NCBI GenBank assembly: GCA_964423545.1
Contig: CAYRFV010000250.1
Span: forward strand, 1-8,419
Origin: JALOOE01 sp964423545
Lineage (GTDB): Bacteria > Chloroflexota > Anaerolineae > CG2-30-64-16
DNA length: 8,419 bases
Reading direction: 5' to 3'
The notes beneath the pieces were generated by a model. It searched no databases. It was not told the DNA's origin and saw only the letters and a list, made by a program, of their open reading frames with translations. This document shows positions 1 through 7,300 of this stretch, piece by piece; the stretch's first letter is position 1; each line of letters opens with the position of its first letter. A program made the translations under genes and the position numbers.

Positions 1-1108
1 TCATGATGGTCGTCACCCGTTTCGACGCGTCGTGCGCAGCCGGCGCGAGGTCTTTTTCGGCAACATTCACGGGGACCCACTGCCAGGCGCCGGCCGGGCT
101 TTTCACCAGATCCCAGTCGTAGCCGAACAGCATGTCGAAATAGCCCATGTCCCACTGGATCGGGTGCGGCGTCCAGGCCCCTTCGATGCCGCTGGTGATC
201 GTATCATCCCCCTTGCCGCTGCCGAATGTGCTGATCCAACCCAGGCCCTGCGCTTCAATGGGGGCGCCTTCCGGCTCCCGACCGACATATGATGTCGGTC
301 CCGCGCCATGGGCCTTGCCGAACGTGTGCCCGCCCGCGACCAGCGCGACCGTTTCTTCGTCGTTCATCGCCATACGCGCAAAGGTCTCGCGAATATCCCG
401 GCCTGCCGCGACCGCGCTGGGCACGCCGTTCGGCCCTTCGGGGTTCACGTAGATCAGACCCATCTGCACGGCTGCGAGCGGATTCTCGAGTTCCCGGTCA
501 CCGGTGTAGCGCTTGTCGCCAAGCCACTCGCTTTCCGTCCCCCAATAAATGTCTTCTTCTGGCTCCCAGACATCCTCGCGGCCGCCGCCGAAGCCAAAGG
601 TCTTGAAGCCCATCGACTCGAGGGCGCAGTTGCCGGCCAGGATCATCAGGTCGGCCCAGGAGATCTTCCGACCGTACTTCTGCTTGATCGGCCAGAGGAG
701 TCGGCGCGCCTTGTCGAGGTTCGCATTGTCGGGCCAGCTATTGAGGGGCGCAAAGCGTTGGGTGCCGGACCCCGCGCCCCCGCGACCGTCGCCGATGCGG
801 TAAGTGCCTGCGCTGTGCCACGCCATCCGGATGAAGAGTCCGCCGTAGTGACCGTAGTCGGCCGGCCACCACTCCTGCGAGTCCGTCATCAACGCGTAGA
901 GATCCTTCTTCAGGGAAGCGAAGTCGAGCTTCTTGAATTCCTCGGCATAGTTGAACCCCTCACCCATGGGATTGGACAAGGACGAGTGCTGGTGGAGGAT
1001 CCTGAGATCCAGCTGGTTCGGCCACCAGTCTCGGTTCGACGTGCCTCTGCCGCCCGCGTGCTTGCGCACGCTCCCCGTTGCCGGGCCCTTGCTGCTCTCG
1101 TCATTCAT
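1..1108 (-). CDS. katG: Catalase-peroxidase KatG, N-terminal 369 residues (cut by window edge)
   Basis: Bifunctional heme catalase-peroxidase that removes hydrogen peroxide in the cytoplasm. The frame is open from ATG 1108 to the left edge, giving 369 residues of a family usually about 720-740 long, so the N-terminal heme domain is almost complete and the C-terminal domain is outside. Distal-site residues are present: Arg94, Trp97 and His98 in the IRMAWHSAGTYR segment. Tyr220 (GLIYVNPEGPNG) and Met246 (RMAMNDEET) complete the Met-Tyr-Trp covalent adduct needed for catalase activity. Proximal His261 lies in AGGHTFGKAHGAG. Trp312 matches the proximal Trp; its Asp partner would fall just past the edge. 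The start is supported by AAAGGAG at 1124-1118, 8 nt upstream. The gene lies 199 bp downstream of a PerR-type regulator on the same strand, which suggests peroxide-responsive control. No convincing -35/-10 pair was found directly upstream, so it may depend partly on the perR promoter. Family identity is certain from motif content. Confidence 0.98.
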   Translation of the reverse strand, partial: MNDESSKGPATGSVRKHAGGRGTSNRDWWPNQLDLRILHQHSSLSNPMGEGFNYAEEFKKLDFASLKKDLYALMTDSQEWWPADYGHYGGLFIRMAWHSAGTYRIGDGRGGAGSGTQRFAPLNSWPDNANLDKARRLLWPIKQKYGRKISWADLMILAGNCALESMGFKTFGFGGGREDVWEPEEDIYWGTESEWLGDKRYTGDRELENPLAAVQMGLIYVNPEGPNGVPSAVAAGRDIRETFARMAMNDEETVALVAGGHTFGKAHGAGPTSYVGREPEGAPIEAQGLGWISTFGSGKGDDTITSGIEGAWTPHPIQWDMGYFDMLFGYDWDLVKSPAGAWQWVPVNVAEKDLAPAAHDASKRVTTIM

Positions 1109-1307
1109 GGCGTCTACTCCTTTCGTGCGGTCATGTTGTTCTGATCGTCCGGCACGGATGCGCCGGCCACCGTGGTCGATCTGGTCTGCGCGCCTTCGAT
1201 AGACTCTCGCTCCTTTCAACCTCAGCACCCTGTCGGGGTTGCGCTGTGGAATGGGTCCGGTGCGCCGCTCCTGGCGCCTCGCCATGGCTCATTCGCGAAC
1301 CCCGGCT
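1109..1307 (-). other. perR-katG intergenic region
   Basis: A 199-bp gap between the perR stop and the katG start. It holds two short GC-rich inverted repeats. One has arms GCGCC (1262-1266) and GGCGC (1273-1277) about 30 nt past the perR stop. The other has arms CCGGC (1149-1153) and GCCGG (1162-1166) in the katG leader. Neither has a T tract on the minus strand, so termination between the genes is not clear and read-through from perR into katG is plausible. I found no AT-rich Per-box-like site here. Confidence 0.4.
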
Positions 1308-1742
1308 CTACTGCTGGCAATCGGGGCAGAGCCCGTAGAAATCGAGCCGGTGGCTGAGCACCTGGTAGCCAGTCAGTTGCGCCACCTCCTGCGTCAGGTC
1401 ACCCACCAGGCTCACCTGCGGATCGATGATCCTGCGACACCGGATGCAGATGAGATGCGGATGGGGATAAGGCCGGCTGCCATCATAGCGGTTGTCATCG
1501 TTGGCAAATCCCAACTCCAGCACTTCGCCCAGTTCCTTCAGGAGATTAAGGGTCTTGTAGACGGTCGCCGGACTTGTCGTCGGGAATTGGTCCTTGATCT
1601 GTTCATACAGGTGCGTCGCGCTCGGATGCCCCTCGCTGGAAGCGATCAAACGCAGCAGCGCCGCGCGCTGAGGCGTCATGCGAAAGCTCCGCGCCTTCAA
1701 CTTGGTCGCCAACTGCTGGAACCGGGTTTCTGGATCAGACAT
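1308..1742 (-). CDS. perR: PerR-type Fur-family peroxide-responsive repressor
   Basis: A 144-residue DNA-binding metalloregulator, of usual length for the Fur family. The N-terminal winged helix spans about residues 1-85, with the RMTPQRAALL start and a recognition-helix region around TTSPATVYKTLNLL (55-68). The C-terminal dimerisation domain follows. The structural zinc site is intact: Cys99/Cys102 (CIRC) and Cys139/Cys142 (CPDC). Candidate regulatory-metal ligands line up with Bacillus PerR: His39, Asp87, His94, His96 and Asp107. Asp at position 107 (RRIID), rather than the Glu common in Fur, is the recognised marker of PerR-like peroxide sensing by iron-catalysed histidine oxidation. Position directly upstream of katG on the same strand fits a local peroxide-defence unit. 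An AT-rich site with two GATAAT-like hexamers lies 19-40 bp upstream of the ATG, suggesting autoregulation. Fur proper is the main alternative but is less likely given Asp107 and the katG neighbour. Confidence 0.93.
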   Translation of the reverse strand: MSDPETRFQQLATKLKARSFRMTPQRAALLRLIASSEGHPSATHLYEQIKDQFPTTSPATVYKTLNLLKELGEVLELGFANDDNRYDGSRPYPHPHLICIRCRRIIDPQVSLVGDLTQEVAQLTGYQVLSHRLDFYGLCPDCQQ

Positions 1743-1760
1743 GGTAGTGGATGCACCAAA

Positions 1761-1782
1761 GATTCATAATCTATGGATAATC
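1761..1782 (-). promoter_or_regulatory. Candidate Fur/Per-type operator upstream of perR
   Basis: Two GATAAT-like heptamers in the same orientation, CATAATC (1765-1771) and GATAATC (1776-1782), are spaced 11 bp apart, about one helical turn. The first sits inside a short inverted repeat GATT-cat-AATC (1761-1771). Fur-family sites are often built from such hexamers, and the region is AT-rich in an otherwise GC-rich window. It does not match the classical 7-1-7 Per box closely, so this is a candidate only. Its place just upstream of perR would allow autorepression. Confidence 0.4.
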
Positions 1783-1941
1783 ACTTTCGGGAACCATGAT
1801 ATCATCAGCCTTGTCGACCGTCAAATCCGTCTTCGGCGCCGGGCAGAACGCCGCGCGTGGGTGTGATGAGCCTCTGGGCGGAGCACCCTCCCTCGGTTGG
1901 CAGCTCGATCGCGACCACTGGGAAGCGCCTGGGCCTTCCGC

Positions 1942-1969
1942 TTGACATGCCGAAATCTCAAGGTATCAT
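1942..1969 (+). promoter_or_regulatory. Sigma70-type promoter for the membrane-protein gene
   Basis: TTGACA (1942-1947) is followed after 16 bp by TATCAT (1964-1969). The -35 box is a perfect consensus match and the -10 box is close. Transcription would start near 1976, leaving a leader of about 130 nt before the GTG at 2108. Confidence 0.6.
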
Positions 1970-2092
1970 CAGGCCATTGCGGAATTCTTCGTTCTGCGGA
2001 AACACCGTCGTCTGGGGGTGGGACTGACTGCCGGCGCAAGGTAGCATAGCATCGCGCGCATCGCCTGCATGATCGTCACGGATTCCGGTGCT

Positions 2093-2099
2093 AGGGAGG
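2093..2099 (+). promoter_or_regulatory. Ribosome binding site deciding the GTG start at 2108
   Basis: AGGGAGG lies 8 nt before the GTG at 2108. The in-frame ATG at 2069, which would add 13 residues, has no purine-rich site in front of it. The GTG is therefore preferred. Confidence 0.8.
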
Positions 2100-2107
2100 T
2101 TCGTCCT

Positions 2108-2668
2108 GTGCCTGAACTGGTCTCCAATCTGTTTGACGTGCTCACCGGCGCGTTCGGCTTGCTCACGGCCCTCGTTGCCCTGATGCTTGGACTGGTGTCG
2201 CTGTTCTTCGGACGCCGCTTTTTCTGGCTGTTCATCGGTCTGGCAGGCTTCGCCGTCGGGCTGATCCTGAGCCAGCGTCTCGCATCGGGAGTCGATGAGG
2301 CGGTGCGCCCGCTCCTGGTGCTGGGCCTGAGCGTCTTGTTCGGCATCCTCGCCATCGTCGCGCGGCGTGTCATGACAGCCCTGGCCGGAGCCGTGGTGCT
2401 TGGCCTGGTTGCTTACACGGTGACCGCCGGACTTCCGGGCTGGATGCAGACGATCGCCACCCTCGCCGGCGGGCTGACCGGCGCGGCCCTGGCCGGCTGG
2501 CTGGTCGACTGGGGTCTGATCGCCGGCTCCACCCTGCTCGGGAGCCTGATGGTGAGCAGCGTGGTGGCCGGCTGGATCGGCTCGACCGGGACACTCGGCT
2601 TCCTGCCGTTCGTGGCGTTGGCGTTGGCAGGCGGCTTCGTCCAGGCGCGAGACCTGGCGAGGGGTTGA
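2108..2668 (+). CDS. Seven-helix integral membrane protein, DUF4203/TM7S3-like
   Basis: A 186-residue, very hydrophobic protein of unknown function. I count about seven membrane segments, near residues 11-33, 38-55, 66-84, 88-107, 113-133, 137-155 and 162-179, with short loops and almost no soluble domain. The FFGRRFFWLFIGLAGFAVG stretch (33-51) recalls small membrane proteins carrying the DUF4203/TMEM198-like domain; that assignment is from memory and tentative. Glycines recur within helices (GLAGF, GGLTGAALAG, ALAGG), suggesting tight helix packing. No catalytic motif is visible. The GTG start is chosen on a strong ribosome binding site; an ATG 39 bp upstream has none. It has its own promoter, diverges from perR and converges on the transhydrogenase gene, so it is probably a single-gene unit. 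The last two codons and the stop lie inside the first copy of a 38-bp repeat. Alternative: a transporter-like or stress-associated membrane protein; sequence alone does not decide. Confidence 0.8.
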   Translation: MPELVSNLFDVLTGAFGLLTALVALMLGLVSLFFGRRFFWLFIGLAGFAVGLILSQRLASGVDEAVRPLLVLGLSVLFGILAIVARRVMTALAGAVVLGLVAYTVTAGLPGWMQTIATLAGGLTGAALAGWLVDWGLIAGSTLLGSLMVSSVVAGWIGSTGTLGFLPFVALALAGGFVQARDLARG

Positions 2669-2698
2669 CGGGGCCGGAACGCGTCCCCCGACTGCATC
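2661..2698 (+). repeat. 38-bp direct repeat, copy 1
   Basis: Begins GGGGTTGACG and ends CCGACTGCATC. It is identical over 38 bp to 2734-2771, with differing bases on both flanks. This copy contains the final codons and TGA stop of the membrane-protein gene. Inside it CGGGG (2669-2673) and CCCCG (2686-2690) can pair around a 12-nt loop just after the stop. Confidence 0.95.
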
Positions 2699-2723
2699 TC
2701 GATGACGGCTAACGTCGTCGAGA
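2697..2723 (+). terminator. Strong stem-loop after the membrane-protein gene, candidate terminator
   Basis: An 11-bp stem with one T-G wobble (arms TCTCGATGACG at 2697-2707 and CGTCGTCGAGA at 2713-2723) closes a 5-nt loop GCTAA. It lies 28 nt past the stop codon. There is no T tract after it, so it may act as a transcript-end stabiliser or a factor-dependent stop rather than a classical intrinsic terminator. Confidence 0.55.
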
Positions 2724-2733
2724 GCGCTACTGC

Positions 2734-2771
2734 GGGGTTGACGGGGCCGGAACGCGTCCCCCGACTGCATC
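2734..2771 (+). repeat. 38-bp direct repeat, copy 2
   Basis: Exact copy of 2661-2698, offset by 73 bp and lying wholly in non-coding DNA. The bases after the two copies are unrelated, so this is not a longer tandem duplication. The hairpin at 2697-2723 sits between the copies. Confidence 0.95.
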
Positions 2772-2809
2772 CGTCCTCTTGCGCAGGCGCACCCCGTCCC
2801 AGCGAACGC

Positions 2810-2831
2810 CGTGCGCGCCGCGGCGCGCACG
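2810..2831. repeat. 22-bp perfect palindrome
   Basis: Arms CGTGCGCGCCG (2810-2820) and CGGCGCGCACG (2821-2831) are perfectly complementary with no central spacer. It lies between two convergent genes, about 140 bp past one stop and 73 bp past the other. As RNA it would fold into a very stable GC stem from either strand and so could serve as a bidirectional transcript end. As DNA it could be a dimeric protein site. Confidence 0.9.
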
Positions 2832-2849
2832 TGGGGCATCATCGCAGCG

Positions 2850-2893
2850 TCGGACGTCCGAGCAGCCACGAACGCCTGAGCGGCCACAGGCGT
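2850..2893 (-). terminator. Palindrome and stem-loop cluster after the transhydrogenase gene
   Basis: On the minus strand, 10 nt past the stop, a 7-bp perfect stem (arms at 2887-2893 and 2872-2878; ACGCCTG/CAGGCGT) closes an 8-nt loop. Next to it is the 12-bp perfect palindrome TCGGACGTCCGA (2850-2861). The two parts also form an imperfect 18-bp-period repeat (2853-2869 and 2871-2887, 13 of 17 matching). No T tract follows, so intrinsic termination is uncertain. Confidence 0.4.
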
Positions 2894-2903
2894 CCGCAGC
2901 GGA

Positions 2904-4181
2904 TCACCACAGCTTCAGCGAATCCAGGAAGAGCCGCCTCAGATCGTCAGGCCCGGCGGTGCGGGGCGAGAGCTTGGTGACGCGGTGCTGGGGCAGTGTA
3001 CCGGCCACCAGCATATCCACATCGGCCGCCGTGTAGCCCACCGCGCCCAGGCCATTCGGCATGCCCGTGCGCCGCATCAGGTCCACGATCGTGGCTGCGA
3101 GCAGGTCGCCGGCATCCTCCGGCCGTGCGCCGGAGGTGTCGGCGCCCATCAGTCGCGCGGCCAGGAGGTGCCGCGCCGGATCCGCCGGCGCGGTGAAGCG
3201 GAACACGGCCGGTGCGTTGAGGATGACTGCCATCCCATGCGGCACCAGCGGCCGGTCCGGCGGATAGCCCTCGGCCACGTAGTTGCGCACTCCGCCCGAG
3301 ACGGGGTACGACATGCCGTGCGGCAGGTGCACCCCGGCGTTGCCGAACCCGATCCCGGCGAAGGCGGCCGCCAACAGCATCTGGCTGCGCGCCTCATCGT
3401 CCTCCGGATCCTGGAGCACTCGGACGATGTTGGCCGACACCATTTCGATGGCGCGCGCCGCCCATACGTCGCTGATCGGGTTGGCGCCCTGGTAGGCGGG
3501 CCGCAGTCCGGGATGTTCGGCCGCGGGCCGCTGGTTGAAGGGCAGCGCAGTCAGCGACTCGATGGCGTGACACAGCACATCCCACCCCGTGCATGCCGCC
3601 ACCATCCTGGGAAGCGTGATCGTGTTGTTGGGGTCGATGATGCCCAGGTCGGGCCGCAGCGCGTTGTGCGCGATGCCGGTCTTGACATGCCGCTCCAGCA
3701 GATCGAAGATCGCCACCCCTGTCGTCTCACTTCCTGTGCCGGCCGTGGTCGGGATGGCGATCAGCGGCTTGAGCCGGCCGGGTGGCGGCATACCCTGGCC
3801 GATCGGCGCGTTGACGTAGGTCAGGAAGTCGGCCGGATAGGTCGCATACAGGTTGGCCGCCTTGGCCGTGTCCATCACCGATCCGCCGCCGACTGCAACA
3901 TACCCATCGAAACGACCGTTCACAGCGAACTGGATCGCCTCCTTGAAAGAAAGGTCCGTCGGCTCGATCCGCACGCGATCGTACAACACCGCGTCGATCC
4001 CCTCCTGCTGCAGCGAGCTGCGCACGAGGCTCACCGCTTCGCTCCCCGCCAGGTTGGGATCGGTGACGACCATCACCCGCCTCGCGGCGAGCTGGCGCAT
4101 GTCGTACCCCACCTCGGCCGTGGCCCCCGGCCCGAACTTGATGCGCGACGAGCTCATCAGAATCGTGCTTTCGAGTCGCAT
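2904..4181 (-). CDS. Hydroxyacid-oxoacid transhydrogenase (ADHFE1-like, iron-dependent alcohol dehydrogenase family)
   Basis: A 425-residue cytoplasmic enzyme of the group-III iron-containing alcohol dehydrogenases, closely resembling animal ADHFE1 over its whole length. That family transfers hydride from 4-hydroxybutyrate to 2-oxoglutarate, giving succinate semialdehyde and D-2-hydroxyglutarate, with bound NAD. The N-terminal nucleotide-binding domain carries DGYVAVGGGSVMDTAKAANL (92-111, GGGS at 98-101) and IPTTAGTGSETTGVAIFD (143-160). Metal ligands are Asp201 and His205 (DVLCH), His288 (LPHGMSYP) and His315 (VPHGM). The 27-residue gap between the last two histidines is longer than in FucO-type enzymes and is typical of this subfamily. 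The C-terminus GTLPQHRVTKLSPR...LFLDSLKLW also matches. ATG 4181 is preferred over one 45 bp upstream because AAGGGAGGGAGG lies 6 nt before it. It sits 180 bp downstream of the kinase/M23/phospho-lyase gene on the same strand. Substrate is inferred; another short hydroxy acid or aldehyde is possible. Confidence 0.92.
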   Translation of the reverse strand: MRLESTILMSSSRIKFGPGATAEVGYDMRQLAARRVMVVTDPNLAGSEAVSLVRSSLQQEGIDAVLYDRVRIEPTDLSFKEAIQFAVNGRFDGYVAVGGGSVMDTAKAANLYATYPADFLTYVNAPIGQGMPPPGRLKPLIAIPTTAGTGSETTGVAIFDLLERHVKTGIAHNALRPDLGIIDPNNTITLPRMVAACTGWDVLCHAIESLTALPFNQRPAAEHPGLRPAYQGANPISDVWAARAIEMVSANIVRVLQDPEDDEARSQMLLAAAFAGIGFGNAGVHLPHGMSYPVSGGVRNYVAEGYPPDRPLVPHGMAVILNAPAVFRFTAPADPARHLLAARLMGADTSGARPEDAGDLLAATIVDLMRRTGMPNGLGAVGYTAADVDMLVAGTLPQHRVTKLSPRTAGPDDLRRLFLDSLKLW

Positions 4182-4187
4182 ACTCAA

Positions 4188-4199
4188 CCTCCCTCCCTT
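4188..4199 (-). promoter_or_regulatory. Ribosome binding site deciding the ATG start at 4181
   Basis: AAGGGAGGGAGG on the minus strand, 6 nt upstream of ATG 4181. The longer in-frame start at 4226 would place this purine tract inside the coding region and lacks a site of its own. Confidence 0.85.
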
Positions 4200-4242
4200 G
4201 AAAATGCGGTTGTGCCTATGAACCATGGTCAGCTCGCTGCGG

Positions 4243-4256
4243 TGAGCCGTGGCTCA
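4243..4256 (-). repeat. Short inverted repeat between the fusion gene and the transhydrogenase gene
   Basis: TGAGCC-gt-GGCTCA is a 6-bp perfect inverted repeat inside the 180-bp gap (4182-4361). There is no T tract and no clear -35/-10 pair for a separate transhydrogenase promoter. The gap could be a leader or processing site within one transcript. Otherwise I see nothing in it. Confidence 0.4.
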
Positions 4257-4361
4257 TGGGCAACTTCTTGGAAAACCTTGCGACAGGGCGATCTCCTCGA
4301 CATCGCTGCACGCCATTCGACCTCCCTGCCGGCAACGATCAGGTGCGGACGTGCCGCGAGA

Positions 4362-7300
4362 TCATCCGGAGAAGCTCTCGGCGAGGATTTTCTCCAGCGT
4401 CGCAACCAGGAAACCGGCGTCTCCCGCATCGAACGGCATGGGCGGCCGGATCTTGATGACGTTATGATAGGGGCCGTCCGTCCCCAGCAGAATGCCGTGC
4501 TCGCGCATCCGATTCGTCACGAAGGCTGCTTCCTCAGTGGCAGGCTCAAGCGTCCGCCGGTTGCGCACCAGCTCGACCCCCAAGAATAGCCCGGAGCCGC
4601 GCACGTCGCCCACCAGCGCGTAGCGCTCGACCAGCGGTCGCAGTCCAGCCAGCATCGTCTCCCCAACTCGAAGCGCGTGCGCCTGGAGTCCTTCATCGCG
4701 CAGCACATCGAGCACGGCCAGGCCGACGGCGCACGAGACCGTGTTGCCCCCGAAGGTGCTGAAGAACTCCATGCCGTTATCGAAAGCATGGGCGATCTCC
4801 GGTCGCGTGACCACCGCGCCGATCGGATGGCCGTTGCCGATCGGCTTGCCCAACACGACGATGTCGGGAACGACCCCCTGCGCCTCGAAGCCCCAGAAAT
4901 GGGCGCCGATGCGACCGAACCCGGTCTGCACTTCGTCGGCGATGCAGACGCCGCCTGCCGCGCGCACGGCGCGATAGACCGCATCCAGGTAGCCCGGCGG
5001 GAAGACGATCTGCCCGCCGACGCTGGGCAGCGACTCCGCAATGAAGCCGCCCAGCCCCCGGCGCCGGCGGCGGATTTCGGCAATGAGGGCTGCGACGTGG
5101 CCGGCGTACTTCTCACCCGCACGGGGATCGGCGGACTTGTAGGCCCCGCGGTACCCATCCGGGATCGGCGCGACGTGCACCCAGTCCGGCGCGCCGGCGC
5201 CGCCCGGGCCGGCGTGCTTGTAGGGGCTGATGTCGATCAGCGATGTCGTGTGGCCGTGATACGCCGCATCCAGCACGATCATGTCTCGCTGCCCGGTGTA
5301 TGCGCGCACCAGTCGCAGCGCCAGCTCGTTCGCCTCGCTGGCCGAGTTGACAAAGAAACAGACCGTAAGCGGATCGGGCAGCAGTGCGCTCAGGCGCTCC
5401 GCGTAGCAGTTGACCAGGTCATGCAGGTAGCGCGTGTTGGTATTCAGCACGCCGAGCTGCTGGCACGCCGCCTCAACCACGCGCGGATGGCAATGGCCCA
5501 CGTGCGGCACGTTGTTGTAAGCATCCAGATACTTCCGGCCCGTCTCATCGAAGAGGTACTGCATCCACCCGCGGGCGACCTTCACCGGATCCCGATACGC
5601 GATGCTCAGGTTCCGGCCAAGACGCTCGCGGCGGATCGCCAAGGTCGCGGCCTTATCCGGTTCAGGTCGCGGCAAATGCCGGCTGGGTATGCCCACGATC
5701 AAGTTCGGATCGGGCGAGAAGCTCAGCCAGAGTTCACGTTGGCTGGCGCGGCCGCTGCCGGGGAAGTCGCGTCCCAGCTCGAGCAGATCGGTGATAATCT
5801 GGAAGTGCAGGTGCGGCGGCCAGCCGCCGTTGACCTCCGGCGCGCCGAGGGTGGCCAGCCGCTCGCCCTGCTCGATCGCCTGCCCGACGTGCACCCGTTC
5901 CAACGATTCGCGGCTCAAGTGCCCGTAGAGCGTGTAGAACGGCTGGCCCTCACCGGCGCGATGCTCCAGGATGATGAGTGGGCCGTAGTCTTGCCGGGCT
6001 GCGTTGTCGACAGCCACGTGCACCCGACCGGCCAGCGGCGCGTAGATCGGCGCGCCGGCCTCCGCAAACAAGTCCATACCCAGGTGAATCGTGCGGTGCT
6101 CGTCCGTCACTCCGGAACCGGTGGCGAAGGCGGGCGAGACGTTGAGATAGCGCGCCTCATCGTACCGGCCGATCGCCATCGTGGCGCCGCTGCGCTCCAG
6201 AAGTCCGCGAATCCGTTCGGCCAGCCGCGCGGCATCGCACGCGTCGCGCGGATCGCTGTCGACCAGCGGGCTCCCGACGCTCAGATCGAGCGCGAGGACG
6301 GATGACCTGCGCGGATCGGGCGCCGCCATGATCGGCGCGAAGCGTCCTGCATTCCCTTGCAGCCAGGCCACGACAGGCGGGTTCGACCTCGCTGGGGGGA
6401 ACCCGCACGCCGCGCGCAAGGCAGCCTCGGCAAAGCGAGGATGGAGTGCGGCAAGCCTGGGCGCGCTCCGGCGGATGGGGTCCTGGCTGATGCCCAGGTA
6501 GGCGTTTTCCGGCTGGCGCTGCTGCTGTGCGGCCGCCATGCAGACGCTCATGCACAGGCGCAGCGTCACCAGGCCGAACAGTGCAGCCAGCTCCATCTCC
6601 TGCAGCGGATAGACCGCATGATAGCCTGCAACGACCTGCGACGCGGCCGCGAGCGGGTCAGGCTTGTCCAGGATGGCGTAGGCAGCGGCCACGGCCAGGT
6701 CGCCGACCGTATAGCTGTACACCATATCCCCGAAGTCGATCAGGCCCGTGACGCTCTGGTTGTACGTGTAGAGGTCGCTGCCGCCGCCGACCAGGACGTT
6801 GTAGTCGTTGGCGTCGTTGTGGATGATGCTCCGACGCAGTGCAGGCAGCAGCGGCGCAGTGGTGCGCTCGAAATCGGCCGCCATTGCGCCGACCAACCGC
6901 CGCATCTCCGCATCCTCGATCAACGCTTCGCCCTGGTGAACGACCCGCAAGCCATTGGCCAGGTCCCAATGGAAATCGCGATGCAGCGCCGGATGATCGA
7001 AGCGGGCCAGCGCAGCATCCAGCAGCCCCAGGCTGCGGCCCAGATCGCGCAGCAACGCGGCCGAGTGGTAGCGCGTGGCGCCCAATGGGACGCCGGGCAG
7101 ATAGCTGACCAGCCGGACGAAGTGCGGCTGGCCAGCGTCGGAGAAGATGCGCTCGATCTCCATCCCTGTCTCCGCCGGCGCGACGCGCGGGCAGAAGCCG
7201 ACCCTCCGGGCGAGGTGCGCCATCGCCGCATTCTGCGCGTCGAGCAGATCTCGCGCCTCGGCGCCGTTGGCGATCTTCAGGATGAAGCGCTCCCCTCCGC

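Larger units (their letters stand above)
1743..2107. other. Divergent intergenic region between perR and the membrane-protein gene
   Basis: A 365-bp stretch without a convincing gene. The perR-proximal part (about 1751-1810) is clearly more AT-rich than its surroundings and holds the candidate operator plus a 10-bp perfect palindrome ATGATATCAT (1796-1805). The far part holds a plus-strand promoter at 1942-1969. The short 9-mer TATCATCAG occurs twice (1800-1808 and 1964-1972). Between about 1810 and 1940 I see nothing recognisable. Small reading frames here lack ribosome binding sites and show low-complexity, Arg-rich translations. Confidence 0.6.

Noticed and set aside
308..1144. 278-codon open frame on the plus strand
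   Set aside because: Antisense to katG, which has full catalytic residues and a good ribosome binding site.
1262..1277. Intrinsic terminator after perR
   Set aside because: The stem is only 5 bp with a 6-nt loop and no T tract; it is kept only as a note in the intergenic entry.
2661..2771. Possible CRISPR array from the two 38-bp repeats
   Set aside because: There are only two copies, one overlaps a coding end, the 35-bp spacer is itself mostly a hairpin, and no cas gene is nearby.
1958..2887. 309-codon open frame on the minus strand
   Set aside because: Antisense to the membrane-protein gene. Its Gln/Glu/His/Arg-rich sequence is the mirror of hydrophobic codons, and it would run through the repeat and palindrome region.
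4182..4226. Longer N-terminus for the transhydrogenase (start at 4226)
   Set aside because: The extra 15 residues are not family-like and cover a strong ribosome binding site that serves ATG 4181.
2985..4589. 534-codon open frame on the plus strand
   Set aside because: It lies opposite the transhydrogenase gene and the fusion gene's 3' end, whose motifs are unmistakable. The translation is rich in Arg, His, Gln and Asp without any domain, as expected from an antisense frame in high-GC DNA.
4677..6305. 542-codon open frame on the plus strand
   Set aside because: Antisense to the PLP and M23 domains. It shows shadow composition, has no recognisable motif and no ribosome binding site.
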